Below the pieces are notes generated by a model that saw nothing but the letters and a program-made list of their open reading frames with translations, was not told where the DNA came from and searched no databases. Made by a program: the position numbers and the translations under genes. Positions 10,546-22,102 of a stretch of DNA of 64,000 bases are shown in pieces. The stretch is from Limnephilus marmoratus (Eukaryota > Arthropoda > Insecta > Trichoptera > Limnephilidae), in contig OU862927.1 in the NCBI GenBank assembly GCA_917880885.1, positions 19,857,450 to 19,921,449 of the forward strand, written 5' to 3'. The stretch's first letter is position 1; each line of letters opens with the position of its first letter.

Positions 10546-11485
10546 TAATCGATACACTACATGCGCCGTTCGGTCAAATCGTCGCTAAGAATGAACTGAG
10601 TCAGCGGCATCCAACTAACTGCTGCCTCAGCGTCTTGATTAGCTCAAAATGACAACACGTCTCTTTGCACAATTTGCACTTTAAATGTCTTAAACGAAAT
10701 GACATTTTACGAAAACTTTGTGTTATTACCGCTTCACAATTAATGCTCTATAAATGAAACATTTATGAACGTAGCCGAATAGTAATAACTGTTTTAGATA
10801 GGTTACAAAATAAGCTTTCGAATTATTATATTATAAATAAATATTAATATTTAAACATTAAAAAAATGTCAAAATGACTCACGTGATGTATTTATGTAAA
10901 AACGGTACTAAAATCACAGATTATGTAAACAACAATACTTATTCTATTGTATAAATGTGTAATAAACATTTTTGTCACCTCGCTTTTCAATCATTTCATA
11001 TAAAAATGTTTAATAAAAATTAACAATGTCGGGAGCGGGCGACCCGCCCGTAGGAAATTTGGCGGGATAAATTATGTGTCAGACTGCGCGTCTAACAGAA
11101 TGTTCTTTTTAGGTATTTCTATGGACAACTTGAATAGAGATGTGCAGCATGATTCACTATCGACCTTTCACTTTTTATTTTACGGATGTAACTAAAACAA
11201 TAACGGAGTTATAACGATTTCTATGGAGACACACGCGTTGACGTGTAAACACGCTTATTGTACTTGACGGCTGTCGTATTTTTAACGCATATATCTGCTT
11301 ACGTTGCTGAGGGGTTAACCGTTTTGTTTTTTGTTTGGTTTTGGGGAACGCGCCGTCACAAAATCACAGCAAAGGAGTAAAGTTTGGTTTTGGTTTCCTG
11401 AAAAGATTTTACGATGTTAGGAGCACAGCCAGAACCATCAGGAGATACCTAGTCAGCCACGACTGTCTATAACCAGATACGAGTA
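10546..11485. other. Unassigned spacer
   Basis: A+T-rich with a G+C-rich island near 11030-11060. No gene or boundary recognised. Confidence 0.45.
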
Positions 11486-11950
11486 TCATTACATAGTATA
11501 AAATGAAGTCGCTCAAAATGTATGTGCGCGTTAATCTTTTAAACTACGCATACGGTTTTCACCAATAGATAGAGTGATTGAAGAGGAATGTTTATATGTA
11601 TAATACGTGTAAATTATATTAGAGAAAAGCCGAGAAATTCAAAGAAAACATATTTTTGTGCGATTTAAAACGGCTGGCAGGCCGTACTATAGTCACTTTT
11701 GAAATTCGTTCTATGGAAGAAATTGGAAAATAGATGTCTTAGAGTAAGTAGGTATTTGATTTTCCCTTTTCAAATATGCAGTGTTGCATAGTGGCGAGTT
11801 ACATGCTTATTATTGTAGAGAAAAGCCGAGAAATTCAAATATTCAATTCAGGCAGCGGGCAGCTGGCAAGCGGGTGGTGTGGATTTTATAAAGGTTGGGT
11901 AATGGCGTTGTGTTTCGTTAGCCACAGCAACGTGTGGCCGGGTCTGCTAG
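11486..11950 (+). mobile_element. Non-autonomous Helitron, 465 bp
   Basis: Starts A|TC and ends CTAG|T, with a CCACA/TGTGG hairpin before CCGGGTCTGCTAG. It shares both ends and ATAGTATAAAATGAAGTCGC with the 300-bp copy at 7328-7627. It carries an internal duplication: GAGAAAAGCCGAGAAATTCA occurs twice, about 195 bases apart. Confidence 0.82.
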
Positions 11951-12544
11951 TTACTTATATAATGTTTTTTTGTTCGCGTCTGATTCTTAGCATTCAATTG
12001 TGTGGTATTCAACCAAATGACAACAAAGTTCAAACCAGGCTACAAGCAACATTCAACCGCAACAAAATCAAAAGCCCATGAAAATTGTTTCAATAATTCA
12101 CCACACGATTATTATGAAACGTGATTCCCTTTCAACAGAGAAGCGTTATAACTACAGGATGTTCATTACAGGGGCGGCATAATAGAAGTCACTCTACCAG
12201 AGAACCTACTCCCTCGGGCTACAGGGTGTGTTTCCCATCGTAATGCCATCATTAGTCAGGTACTAAGGGTGGCTGTGTAGACGTGATGATAATGTTATAC
12301 GTGCCAGGAAGCTAAACTCAGTGGTGGTGATTAAAATGACCGCGTATTTTGAAAATTTTATTTATATTTGCTGAAAGATTTTTGTGTGTCCGCCGAGCAA
12401 TTTGGCGCAGAATTCTCGAAGAAATTTCTCTACATCTAGGCACAAAAGAAATGGTAGTTTTTAAATTTAAGTTTTGTGATCAAAATTCTAAAGCCAATCT
12501 GGAGAAAGAGAAGCAAACTATTATACTATTAGCATAACATATGG
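11951..12544. other. Unassigned spacer
   Basis: No feature supported. Short open frames here have no recognisable motif. Confidence 0.4.
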
Positions 12545-13012
12545 TTACGCCCATACACACCTACAATTACACATACCTACATAGCACGCATACATACTGT
12601 CACTGCTTGGGATTGGTATTAATATTGTTGCAAATTCCTTTCCTACCTCTCCCAATTGCCTATCCGTCAATTTTACCCAGTATGTAATAAACGCCCGCCG
12701 CAACATATAGCCATTGTGCTCCGCTATCGGTGAACCGCAATTAAAATAACTCCGCCGTGTATTATCGAATAAACGAAACTCGCGCCTATTGCTGTTTGTG
12801 CCTGTTGGATGGGAGAGAAAGCAGACGAGGGCATTGCCAGCCTACAAGTTCTTTTGCCGTTTTTGGTGAGTCCTTTCCTTTCTATGCCACATGTATTTTT
12901 ATCATTTCAAGCAGTGATAGTAACACAAAATCAAGGTCCTTCGCCAGTCATTCTTTTACACAAACATATCAATCCACTCTACACAATCATAAATCTCATT
13001 CAACATATCTAA
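12545..13012 (+). repeat. Interspersed repeat R2, copy 1
   Basis: About 470 bases matching 32140-32620 in inverted orientation, from the GGTTACGCCCATAC end to the CATAAATCTCATTCA end. Both copies keep overlapping short frames, but these are simply shared repeat sequence. Class unknown. Confidence 0.75.
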
Positions 13013-13368
13013 AAAACTATAGTTAGTAATTAATACTAAAAGATAATTTGACTTATTTGGAGATGGGAATGTTACTTAAGGTGAATTGGGATATTAATTG
13101 AGGTATGATTAATTGGAGTAGAAACATTTTTTTTTGTAAGATATTTTTTTTTTAATCACAGCGTTTATTCCTTGGGTTTTGTCATTAATGTTTCTAATTT
13201 CTTCAGATAAATCATTGATCATTGATTAAAAGGTCACTGCTCAGCTATACGTTCAGGATTTCTCCTCGAATATAGCTGGTTTTCAGCAGTGCCTCGTATA
13301 ATTCGACTGTCCTTAAACGGGAAGACTCCTAGTTGGGCAGTCAAAAAATTTCATAAATTATGCATATA
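13013..13368. other. Spacer with fragment of the 6552-7246 hAT family
   Basis: The stretch 13212-13300 is an inverted, diverged match to the interior of the hAT element at 7080-7160 (AAAAGGTCACTG, GGATTTCTC, CAGCAGTGC). Nothing else is assigned. Confidence 0.45.
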
Positions 13369-13505
13369 CTAGCTGACCCGGCCACGCGTTGCTGTAGCTA
13401 ACTAAACACGGATGGTTATCCAACCTTTACAACCACCGCCATCTTTGAGTTAATCGCGAAGAGACAGACAGACGCCGCGGAGGACTTTAATTTATAATAC
13501 GTAGA
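13369..13505 (-). mobile_element. Mini-Helitron, 137 bp
   Basis: On the minus strand it begins A|TCTACGTATTATAAATT and ends GTGGCCGGGTCAGCTAG|T. A terminal hairpin with arms GCTAC/GTGGC-type pairing precedes the end. One of the shortest complete Helitron-like units in the window. Confidence 0.75.
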
Positions 13506-14470
13506 TATGGTGCAAAAGATTATAATAATGTGTCTGAAATGCTTGGGGTAACTAACGTTTTTAAGGTGACAACGATTAATACTGTATCCGTCTAAATAAC
13601 TTTCCAATTACCGCAATGTACGTGACCATTTTTTCAGAAGATAGAATGAGTATAGTAAGCTATCCGTAAAAGACAGCTATATGCTATCGTAGACTATTTT
13701 GAATATCTACAAAAGAGGAATATCCCACGGTGCATTGTTTTGTTAAATCTCAAAGGGATTAGGCAGTGTTTTCGATGGAAGCTCCCAGGCGGCTTGACTT
13801 TTTAAGACACTTCTAACAATTCAGCGCCCTTGAGGTGATTTTTCACGAAAACGGCGCTATATAAATTAGCCAATTATTATTATTAATTATTAATTATCGT
13901 TGTTTCAACCAATTTACACAAATTTACACAAATTGATAAATTATATACCTAAACCTTCCTCACGAAACACTATCTATTGATGAAAATCCGCTCAGTATTT
14001 CTTGAGTTTATCGCGAACAGACAGTCAGATAGACAGACAGACGACGCGGAGAGGACTCTAATTTATAATATGTATATAATTATTTATATAAATGTATAAT
14101 CTTGAACTAAATAAAGAAATAAATAAATAAAAACCTACAAATGTAAGATAAAATATTAAATATAGGTTAATTTGTTGGCTTTAAACGTTAGTAATCAGTT
14201 TCCGTAACAATATTTGAAGATGAGTTTTTTTTAATGAATGCGGGATGAATCCAAAACCCAACATACGGAAATCTCCAGCGCTCAAGTCATTTCTTGTGAA
14301 TGTCTTCAGCATAATGATTAAGCATAAGTTTCTACATAAATATGTCATCCACAAATAGCTTAAAAGATAAAAGTTATAAAAATATAATATGCAGGTGTTC
14401 GGTCCAGCAATGAAACTATAATTTGCATTATATTATCCCGTCGGAACACATGGTGATTCGCCACAAAATG

Positions 14471-14474
<4 letters not shown>
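13506..14474. other. Spacer with repeat fragments and a LINE-type tail
   Basis: Stretch 13940-14075 carries the common lepidopteran-type block GAGTTTATCGCGAACAGACA, also seen near 31070. An AAATAAATAAATAAA tail at about 14105-14130 suggests a plus-strand retroelement 3' end. No gene. Confidence 0.45.

Positions 14475-14524
<50 letters not shown>
14475..14524. repeat. (AT)25 microsatellite
   Basis: Uninterrupted AT dinucleotide run of 50 bases. It creates a meaningless Ile-Tyr frame on the minus strand. Confidence 0.95.
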
Positions 14525-14528
<4 letters not shown>

Positions 14529-14722
14529 ACATGCCACCAAATTGTCTTATAGCCAGACACATGTTTTAGAAAATAGACAATACCAACTTTATTTTAGCAT
14601 TTAAAAGTTTGCCATGATTTTGTAATGTAACAAACATGATAGATACTATATTACCCAGCCTCAAAGGGTTTTGATTTCATGTATCAATTTTACCCACCAA
14701 TTACGTGGCGAGGCTGAATTAA

Positions 14723-15305
14723 CCCTTGATTTACCCGGTGACTTCGTATATACAAAATTTACGTGGTGGAGTCCCCAGGACTCCCGGAAATAAAATCGTA
14801 AATTTAACATGAAATTAACACTTTTTTTTATGAAATGCTAGTTATATTTATTTATTGTGCATTTGGTTTTACAATGCCATAGGTTTTTACTTAAAATTAT
14901 AGAATCACAGCCTTTTATTAAGGAACTTCTAGAATATGGCACTTTTGTAACAAAATTACGAGACCTAACTTCTAGTCTCAACATTTCAAAACAAAACAAT
15001 TTTTCAAATTAATTTTTAAAGAAATATAAATATAAACATAATCAATTCTTACAAAAAGCAAAAAAAAAAATATGGTTCGAACAAAAAAAAAAGTAATCAC
15101 GCCAGTGGAGTCCGTGGGACTCCATTAGCATGAATACTAACCAATCGGAGCCGCGCGCATCAAATCAACGTCCGCTCTCCTCCGCGTTTGGCGCGTCACT
15201 GCGTGAAGGTACTGGAACGCACAATTTGTAATTCCAAAAACGAACGATTTTTGAGCGCCGAAAGTTTTCAACGTAGTCCCAGGGACCTATCGGGTAAATT
15301 AAGGG
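14723..15305. mobile_element. piggyBac-like non-autonomous element, 583 bp
   Basis: Flanked by TTAA on both sides (14719-14722 and 15306-15309). Terminal inverted repeats CCCTTGATTTACCCGGTGAC and its counterpart CCCTTAATTTACCCGATAGG on the other strand. TTAA duplication with CCCTT ends is the piggyBac signature. No transposase frame inside. Two internal GGAGTCC...GGACTCC palindromes occur near each end. Confidence 0.82.
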
Positions 15306-15308
15306 TTA

Positions 15309-15545
15309 AGAGACCCTTTGACCTCTCCAGCTAGACTCGCTTGACCCATCGCCTTTCACTGCAGTGGGAGGGATGGATTCATACGTCCGTCGCGCGTCGC
15401 CCCTGGACACACTGACCCCCAGATTCCAACCCACCCCTCATACCATCTTCCTTCACAGAACTTTCTCTCCTACTTTTCCTTTAAATACCCTCCACACAGC
15501 ATTTAAGATGAAATAGACCCTGGATGAAATTATTTTTCTCAGTAT
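15309..15545 (+). mobile_element. SINE-like family Z, degraded copy
   Basis: Has GGACACACTGACCCCCAGAT, CCACCCCTCATACC, CTTCCTTC-type spacing and CCCTCCACACAGCAT, then loses the distal arm of the 3' hairpin. It directly abuts the right TTAA of the piggyBac-like element. Confidence 0.6.
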
Positions 15546-17955
15546 GAAGGTAATTCAAATAATAATAACAGGTGGACATCGCTGTACCGGCTGCAGCTGG
15601 ACGAAAATTTTGATTTTTTTTTTTAAATTTATTCAACAGCCGAACTTTAAAACAATGTACAAATGTGTTGGGTAGAGAAGGGTTGAATGAAATAAAATAA
15701 ATCAATGTGTTTTTTACAACTATTTATTATTAGAACATTAAACTTGATCTTGAATTTAGAGAAAAATTGGATAACAGGTTAAGCAACAGATTTAATAAAA
15801 ACCTGTTTAATTTAAGCACATTTAAATACTTGACCATCTTTCGAAAAAATGGATCCGAAGACGGTGATTACCTAACAAGTTTCAGATCTCCGTATTATAA
15901 TATTAACCGTCACTTCCCGGTTCCGCCCGAGTTTCGAAAGAATATGGGAGATGAGAAAAGGCTTCAAATTGTGTTTTCACATAAAGTAAATCTATATTGG
16001 AGGGGACCCCACCACTTTCCCAACGGCGTTATAAGGAAACATGTGGTTTCCTCCTTCACCGCACACGTCAAGACTCTACATTTTTTATTGAACGAAGCTA
16101 CATTTATTTGAACGACAATGTCCATGCATACGGGGTTAGTAAGCAGTATGCAAGTACTTACATTAACATTTATAAAATAATAATAACCACAAAAAAATAA
16201 GAGGAAACGAAAGCGAAAGCGGAAAAAAGGGCCCGATTGGATAAGAGAAATAACGAAAAAGTAACAGTGATAATATAATGCAAGTATTTACAATAATAAC
16301 TGAGATAAGATAAAATGCATAAAAAGAAAATATACAGAGAAGGTATTTCACAAACCACCAGGCAGTCCCAATGACAATGTGCATGGCTATCGGCCCAACC
16401 GCAGACGAAACCCGGAATCCGCGCCCTTTAGCCGACTCCCCGATTTTGCCACGAAGAAATATATGTGGGAAAGAAGAGAAAGTTTTAGAAAAGTAAATCT
16501 ATAGATAAGTAGGAACTTTGTTGTGTGGAATTTTTTTTTAAATTTTAACTTGAATACCACACAAAAGTTCCAACACTAACCGTATAGAGCCAGTGAGACT
16601 ATGGCATCCCCAATAGGGGTACGTTGTGAGTTGTTAGGCTGAACTTGTGGGAGTAGGTAATTAGGGAGAGAAATGTGGGAAAGTACCTGGCATTTCTTAT
16701 CTGGTCAACAAACTCGGCTAGAACCATTTCGAACATCGTTTCAATGTTGGTGGTCGTTTGGTCGTCTTACACCAGGGCGATACTGAGGGTATTTTTTCAC
16801 TCTGGAACGTGCTGAAAATTTACTATATGAAAACATTATATTTTTAAATTAATAAATTGTGTAATAACACAAATTAATCACATTAATGACAATAAATTAA
16901 CTTTGTTTGCATACCACTTTATTATATATTGTTAATGTAATTACCAACCGGTTTCTTTTCAACCTGAACCTTCATCGTGAATGTATAAAAACATATTAAA
17001 TGAATTATAGAGTTACAGAGTATTTAAAGGTAGCATAGAAGAGGGAGAGAGAATATCAACTTTGGTGGGGGACGAGTTGGAGGTACCTAGAGAGAGGGTA
17101 CAAGTAGGTTTGGCAAAGGGAAATATGTTTAAAATGCAATATTTGACAAATTTAATTATTTGTTTAATAAATTGGTTTTATTTATAATTATTTTTTTAAT
17201 TTCAAGAGCTTCTAGATTACTAAATCGTTTACCTATCCCATTTCAGTACATTTAACCTCGAAGATTTATTAGCTGACGGGCCAAAAAAAAAATCATTTCT
17301 TTTTTTAAGCGATTTTAACCCTTATGTATTAAGAAATCGTATGAAGGACAAGGTCAGAATCGCTTGCGTCAACATCTTTCTTGATGTAGCAATTGATTTG
17401 ATTAATCTAGCTTCTCGGAATGATTTTAAATTAATTTTCTATACTTTGCGGGACATTAACAGAAAACAATCGCAAGAAAAAAATGGTTTGTTTTTATATC
17501 AAGGAACTTTCAAGCGGTTTTTCGAAATACCATCCAATGTTCAACAGGTTAAAAGAGTGATCTGTATGTCGCGAATTTTGAAATTCCTAACTTTTTTGGC
17601 ACTTTAAATGTTCATCCACCCTCGATTGAACATTTCTTGCAGTTTTACAAAATTTTGCCAACATTGGTATAGACACCCTTACTGACTTGATTATAAATCA
17701 ATTATCAATTTCTCCTTCTAAACTGCAAACTGCAAATACAAACTGAGGAATGCAAACTAAATTACTACGTAATATCGAATTCGTTCCACATGGGAAGATA
17801 TTCATAGAAGAGCCTTGGTATTCAAAATCGAAAATCGAAGTTTTGCTGGAGATGGCTTAAACTTTGTTCAGAAACCCGGTCTCAGAGGATAAGAGGGAAT
17901 AACCAGACAAAACCGGAAACATGTAATTTTAATATCAAATTTTAGACGTATTGAC
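15546..17955. other. Unassigned spacer
   Basis: About 2.4 kb without a supported gene. Frames at 15767-16111 and 17341-17607 show no known motif or splice context. A hairpin with arms GGAACTTTGTTGTGTGG (16512-16528) and CCACACAAAAGTTCC (16557-16571) is present. Confidence 0.4.
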
Positions 17956-18450
17956 TCTTTTCAACAATCTATCTATCTATATATATATAAAAATCTAAAA
18001 ATGTTTGTATGTACGCTATGCGTTGCTAAACCATTCATCCGATTGCGATGAAACTTTGGGGATTTGATGTGTGCATGCCAGCGATGGTTCCTATATATAA
18101 TAGTGAGTACTGGCATTATGAAATTTGTTTAAAAAAATTGCAATAGGTGGCACGCGAGCTGTTTGAGAACTGAATGTATGGAATATGGGAGGGGGGAGGG
18201 GAACTCGGGAGGAGGGTTCGCGGGACGGGGGAAGCGGGAGAAGGGAGTGAGGAGCTGGAAGGCGGGGAAGGCGGAGTGGGAACCCGAGAGGGGAAGGGAG
18301 CGCGGGAGAGAAAGGGAGGTGGAAGGGAACGGGACGAATGGGAAAGGACACGCAGAGAGAAACAATTTCTTTATTGAGTGGCATAAAAACGCATGCAGAG
18401 AACACGCTAGTAAATTAGTAGATTTCGAAATCTACTAGTATATTAGTAGA
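17956..18450 (+). mobile_element. Helitron-like copy, 5' part, with GA-rich core
   Basis: Begins near TCTATATATATATAAAAATC, followed by TTGCGATGAAACTTTGG-type sequence common at 5' ends of lepidopteran Helitrons. It matches the minus-strand copy 50880-51840 at GGTGGCACGCGAGCTGTTTG and in the purine-rich block (18180-18340). That block generates spurious Arg/Gly/Glu-rich frames. A palindrome TAGTAGATTTCGAAATCTAC lies at about 18415-18436. Confidence 0.6.
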
Positions 18451-18781
18451 TTTCGAAAGACTGTTCTTTTATCTAGTAAAGCTATGTTTTAAATTTTGAG
18501 AAAATATGTTTATTTTTAGTACAATAAGGTTTTAACGTTGATCGTTGGCAGATTTGTTAAATTTTCAAACCAAATTTTGTATCATGCAACACACATTTCA
18601 AATCATATAATCATCATGCAGTAAAATAAATCAATAAATTATCCGGGAAAGCTATGTTTCAAAATTTTTATTTTAGTTTAAACTAGCTGACCTGGTGAAC
18701 TTCATACCGCCTCAGAATCAATAACTGGTATGTTAACTTATTAGCTGAATTAAATTCAGTTTTTTATTAAGTTACTTCCCA
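18451..18781. other. Spacer
   Basis: A+T-rich, with a reverse-oriented CTAGCTGACC-type Helitron-like end near 18684. Nothing else. Confidence 0.35.
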
Positions 18782-18862
18782 GAACTTCCTCTCCTTCCTT
18801 TCTTAAAAAGATCCTCCACACAGCATCCCGCCGCCACCTGTGTGGAGCAAATGTAAAAAAAG
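18782..18862 (+). repeat. LINE-B/SINE-Z 3' end, hairpin loop deleted
   Basis: CTTCCTTTCTTAAAAAGATC, CCTCCACACAGCATCC, then directly CCTGTGTGGAGC and A-rich tail. The outer arms remain but the inner CCCTGAGG/CCTCAGGG arm is gone. Confidence 0.7.
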
Positions 18863-19079
18863 GTAAAAATTACACAATGACGTAATTATCGATTCGCAAC
18901 TATCCGTGTTTTGTTTTGTCAGTTTGTTGATTTATATTTTTTGTGATTTTCTTACTTTTCACATACTTACGGGAATTGCGTTTAATTTTCTTTTTACGTG
19001 TTAGGGAAATTTATAGAGTGTAGACCTGCATTCACCGTTTGTCTCTTTTTCGACTGTTGACATTTGGTGTGGAAGAAAG

Positions 19080-19500
19080 AGGGGCAGCATTATATGTTTA
19101 AGGCGCCCTATCCCCGCTCAAAAAGAAGGAGATGGAGTAATATGAAATTACGAATGTTGGAGAGAGCGCGCTAATATTTAAAAAGATGAAATTGAAACGA
19201 AAATTGTAAAAATGTTTTATAAAACATGACTTTTTTAAAATAGAGCAAAAATTTCGTGGAAACATGTAAAATAGCATTTAAAGAAACACTCAATTTTTTC
19301 ATGCATAAAACTTCAAAAATATGTTAAATGAACGTGTTTATAATAATTTTCGGAGCATAAGTTGCGATTTTTTTCTATCGAGGGAATTTCATATAATTTG
19401 CGTTTTGGCGTGGATGTTATCTTCAAAAATTACATTTTTTTTTTTAAAAGCTTAAAAACTTCAAATTTTCAAGGAAGATATGTAAAATGTAAGAAATCGC
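19080..19500 (+). mobile_element. Helitron-like copy, middle part
   Basis: Matches the reverse complement of 51300-51600 (GAAATTACGAATGTT, AAAATAGAGCAAAAAT, TTTTTTTCTATCGAGGGAAT). Together with 17956-18450 it appears to be the same Helitron family split by other sequence. Confidence 0.6.
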
Positions 19501-19704
19501 GGCGGTTTAAGAACAAAAGCAAAACAATCAGCGCATTGACATTTGAGTTTTTTGGATTTTTGGAATTCACTCACTATTCAATATTATATTTTTATCACAA
19601 TCTTGCTGCAGCTCTTTCAACATATGAGAATTCGTTCCATACAAAATGTACGAGGAAAAGAATTTTCTTCAAAACTTTGGGGAAAGAAAAAAGTATGAGG
19701 GGTG

Positions 19705-19835
19705 CGTACTAATCTGGGGATCAGCATGTCCAGGAGTGACGGACGTTCGAATCCATTACTCACAATGCGGTGGGCAGACGCATCCGCCGCCAAGACCTAG
19801 ACAAACCTCACCCCGTGAACAGGTGTTAAAGATAT
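19705..19835 (-). mobile_element. SINE-like family Z fragment
   Basis: Contains the reverse complement of the GGCGGCGGATG and GAGGTTTGTCTAGGTCTTGG blocks. Truncated at both ends. Confidence 0.55.
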
Positions 19836-20374
19836 ATTAATAAAATAAACAACGAAGTTATTGTTCTGCTTCAAGGCATAGGTATGAAATTCAGTTCGAG
19901 TCCAGCGCAATAGTTAGAATATGTTCTGAACTATGGAGTGTTTGGGTAGCTACTAGTGGCCTCCAGTGGTTCCTTGTGACGACTGCGACCAGAGTACATT
20001 ATATTACAAATTGGAAACGTGTTACGAACTTGGACATTGGTGTATTTTGTTGCATTCGAAGCTGAGCATTTGGCTGCGTAGCACACGGTGTCCGAAAGCT
20101 ATTTTCTATATGCACTCAAAAGCCAAACTACAAACTACTAATGACATTATTATGACCTAATGTGGTGTATTTGTAAGGGGAAAGAGATAAGTAGGGGGAA
20201 GATTAAGAAATATTTCGATATTCAGATATTAACTAAAAGTCTTCATCGACAAATGAATCCCACATTCAGGAAAGGGGTGAGAGAGTTGTTCTGATTAATT
20301 CTGAATTAACGTGGTATTATTATTACAAGAAATTACTACCAGACACCCTCCTTCACAAATATTTTGTTTATTTT
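19836..20374. other. Unassigned spacer
   Basis: No gene or element boundary seen. Confidence 0.4.
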
Positions 20375-20530
20375 TAACTTTATTTAAATAAATAAAGACA
20401 ATATTAGCGAAACTCAATCGAAAATCTGGAGACAGAAAAATCAGAAAAAGATATTGGCTCCACTGGGACTCGAACCCAGGACCCTTTGCTTATATGGCAA
20501 GTGCTCTACCTTCTGAGCTGATGCCGAAAA
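20375..20530 (-). mobile_element. tRNA-derived SINE
   Basis: Minus-strand RNA polymerase III promoter boxes: A box within ATCAGCTCAGAAGGTAGAGC (20503-20522) and B box GGGTTCGAGTCCC (20465-20477), at normal tRNA spacing. The body (TCTGTCTCCAGATTTTCGAT) and an A/T-rich tail follow. The same body occurs at 36770-36850. Confidence 0.82.
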
Positions 20531-20859
20531 TATTTTTTTTTGCCGAAACTTGCTGAAACTTGCCGGAACCGAAACCGAAACCGAACCTTCGGTCGGTCAC
20601 TACAACGATACAACATTAAAATGGTAAGTAGGTAATACGTACATAAGTTATAGTTAAAGTAAGTGTGTTATTATTATTATAAAAATAAACAGTCTGTTGT
20701 AAGGCACTTTTATAATTAACAACCTTTATTACAACCAATTGGATATTTTATGAAACATAGGAAAATTGATATAACGGTAAAAGTTAAAGATGAAAAAAGT
20801 GTATGGATCTGATACAAACATTCTAATAGACTGAATTTCGGTTTGGACATTGATTGGTG

Positions 20860-21096
20860 GTGTTAAACATCGATTATCTAAACTATACTTATTACCAAGT
20901 ATGTGCAGCTTTTGAATAGGAGAATTTTCTAAATAATTATTAGCAGTTATTTTACAAGCAATAATTATTAACCTGAAACACTCATCTACATTGAAAAAAT
21001 CTCCCGAGAAAAGATACATGCCGCCGACGGGACTCGAAACCGCGTCCTTCTGATATCCGGTTATTGCTCTTTAACCACTGAGCTGCGTCGGCTTAT
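20860..21096 (-). mobile_element. tRNA-derived SINE, second family, minus member of inverted pair
   Basis: Minus strand: a tRNA-like head (21025-21096) with A box CAGCTCAGTGGTTAAAGAGC and B-like GGTTTCGAGTCCC, whose two ends GCCGACG and CGTCGGC pair. It lacks a proper T stem because the T loop has an extra base, so it is not a working tRNA gene. The body continues as TCGGGAGATTTTTTCAATGT. The body (21034-20972) is repeated inverted at 21174-21235. Confidence 0.7.
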
Positions 21097-21173
21097 CTCC
21101 TACCCGCCAAATAATTCAATATGTACTAGTGTTTTATTCAACAATTACTGCTTTTAATAAATTATATTTTTCA

Positions 21174-21275
21174 AGTCCCGTCGCGGTATGTATCTTTTCT
21201 CGGGAGATTTTTTCAATGTAGATGAGTGTTTCAGGCTAATCATTTTATTACTTATAATAATTGTTACCCTTTCTG
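21174..21275 (+). mobile_element. SINE body, plus member of inverted pair
   Basis: Inverted copy of the neighbouring SINE body: 62 bases pair with 63 bases at 20972-21034, with one substitution and one single-base indel. Similarity then decays through the A/T-rich tail. Only the last bases of the tRNA-like head (AGTCCCGTCG) remain, so the two SINEs lie head to head. Confidence 0.75.
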
Positions 21276-21300
21276 CTATGCTTAAAAATCTTGTCTAAAA

Positions 21301-22094
21301 TAGGGATGTCGAAAGTGAAAAAAAATATCGATATATCGATGTATCGATATTTATTAAAATATCAATATCGACGTCGATATATCGAGGAAAAAATATCGAT
21401 ATATCGATCAAATTTTCAAGAGATTTTGCGTTTTTAAAATAATAGTGTATTCAGCTCAATATTATCAATAGTAATTTTTGTACACAATTTGCTTTTTTTA
21501 ATGTACAAAAATCTCAATAATAATGATGGTATTTTTAATACGTAATAATTACAAAAATATCAAAAACTAAAAAGCTGTCTTCTTACTTATGTGTAAACTG
21601 AGGCGCATACAAAGTTTGTGGGCGTCCCAGTAACATTCTATTGGCGTATTAATCTGTCAAAAAGGACTTCGTGTTTGGAACAAGGTATAGTCAATTATCA
21701 TAGACAATTGGGAACCAACACATAGGAGTGGCTTGGAAAAAAATGGCGAAAAATAGCATACATTTCTATGTATGTACCTACACATATGAGATAGTATTGG
21801 TGATCACAAATACGAATGCAAAGACAGTAGATTTGTAAGCTATTAATAGTTAAAATTTCAACCGCCAGATCTCATGACCCAATACAGTTACTTTTTTTCC
21901 GTTCGTTCCTATACGGTTTTGGATTCTAGTGACTTTAAATACATACATTTAAAAAAATATCGTTTTTTATACAATTTTCGATATTGGATATTTTGTATCC
22001 ATATATCGATATATCGGATCAAAATATATCGGCTAAAAATATCGATATATTGAATTAAAAATATCGATATATCGATACTTTTTCAACAAGCCTA
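21301..22094. mobile_element. hAT-type non-autonomous element, 794 bp, with ATCGATATATCGAT subterminal repeats
   Basis: Perfect 8-bp duplication GTCTAAAA (21293-21300 and 22095-22102). Short inverted ends TAGGGATGTCGAAA and its counterpart TAGGCTTGTTGAAA. Both ends are packed with palindromic ATATCGATATATCGAT motifs, likely transposase binding sites. No coding frame. Confidence 0.82.
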
Positions 22095-22102
22095 GTCTAA
22101 AA

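Noticed and set aside
12757..13026. Short conserved protein shared by 12757-13026 and 32127-32387
   Set aside because: Similarity extends over the whole 470-bp repeat R2 in all frames, without coding-type substitution pattern visible.
14360..14560. Frame with a long Ile-Tyr run
   Set aside because: It is the (AT)25 microsatellite read through.
17341..17607. 88-codon plus-strand frame as a host gene
   Set aside because: No motif, no splice context and composition like the surrounding A+T-rich DNA.
18091..18438. Several overlapping Arg/Gly/Glu or Pro/Ser/Leu-rich frames
   Set aside because: Purine-rich block of a Helitron-like element; the inverted counterpart at 50895-51255 gives the same artefacts.
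21025..21096. Functional tRNA gene on the minus strand
   Set aside because: The acceptor ends pair and the A and B boxes are good, but the T loop has an extra base, the T stem competes with the acceptor and the body is a repeated SINE.
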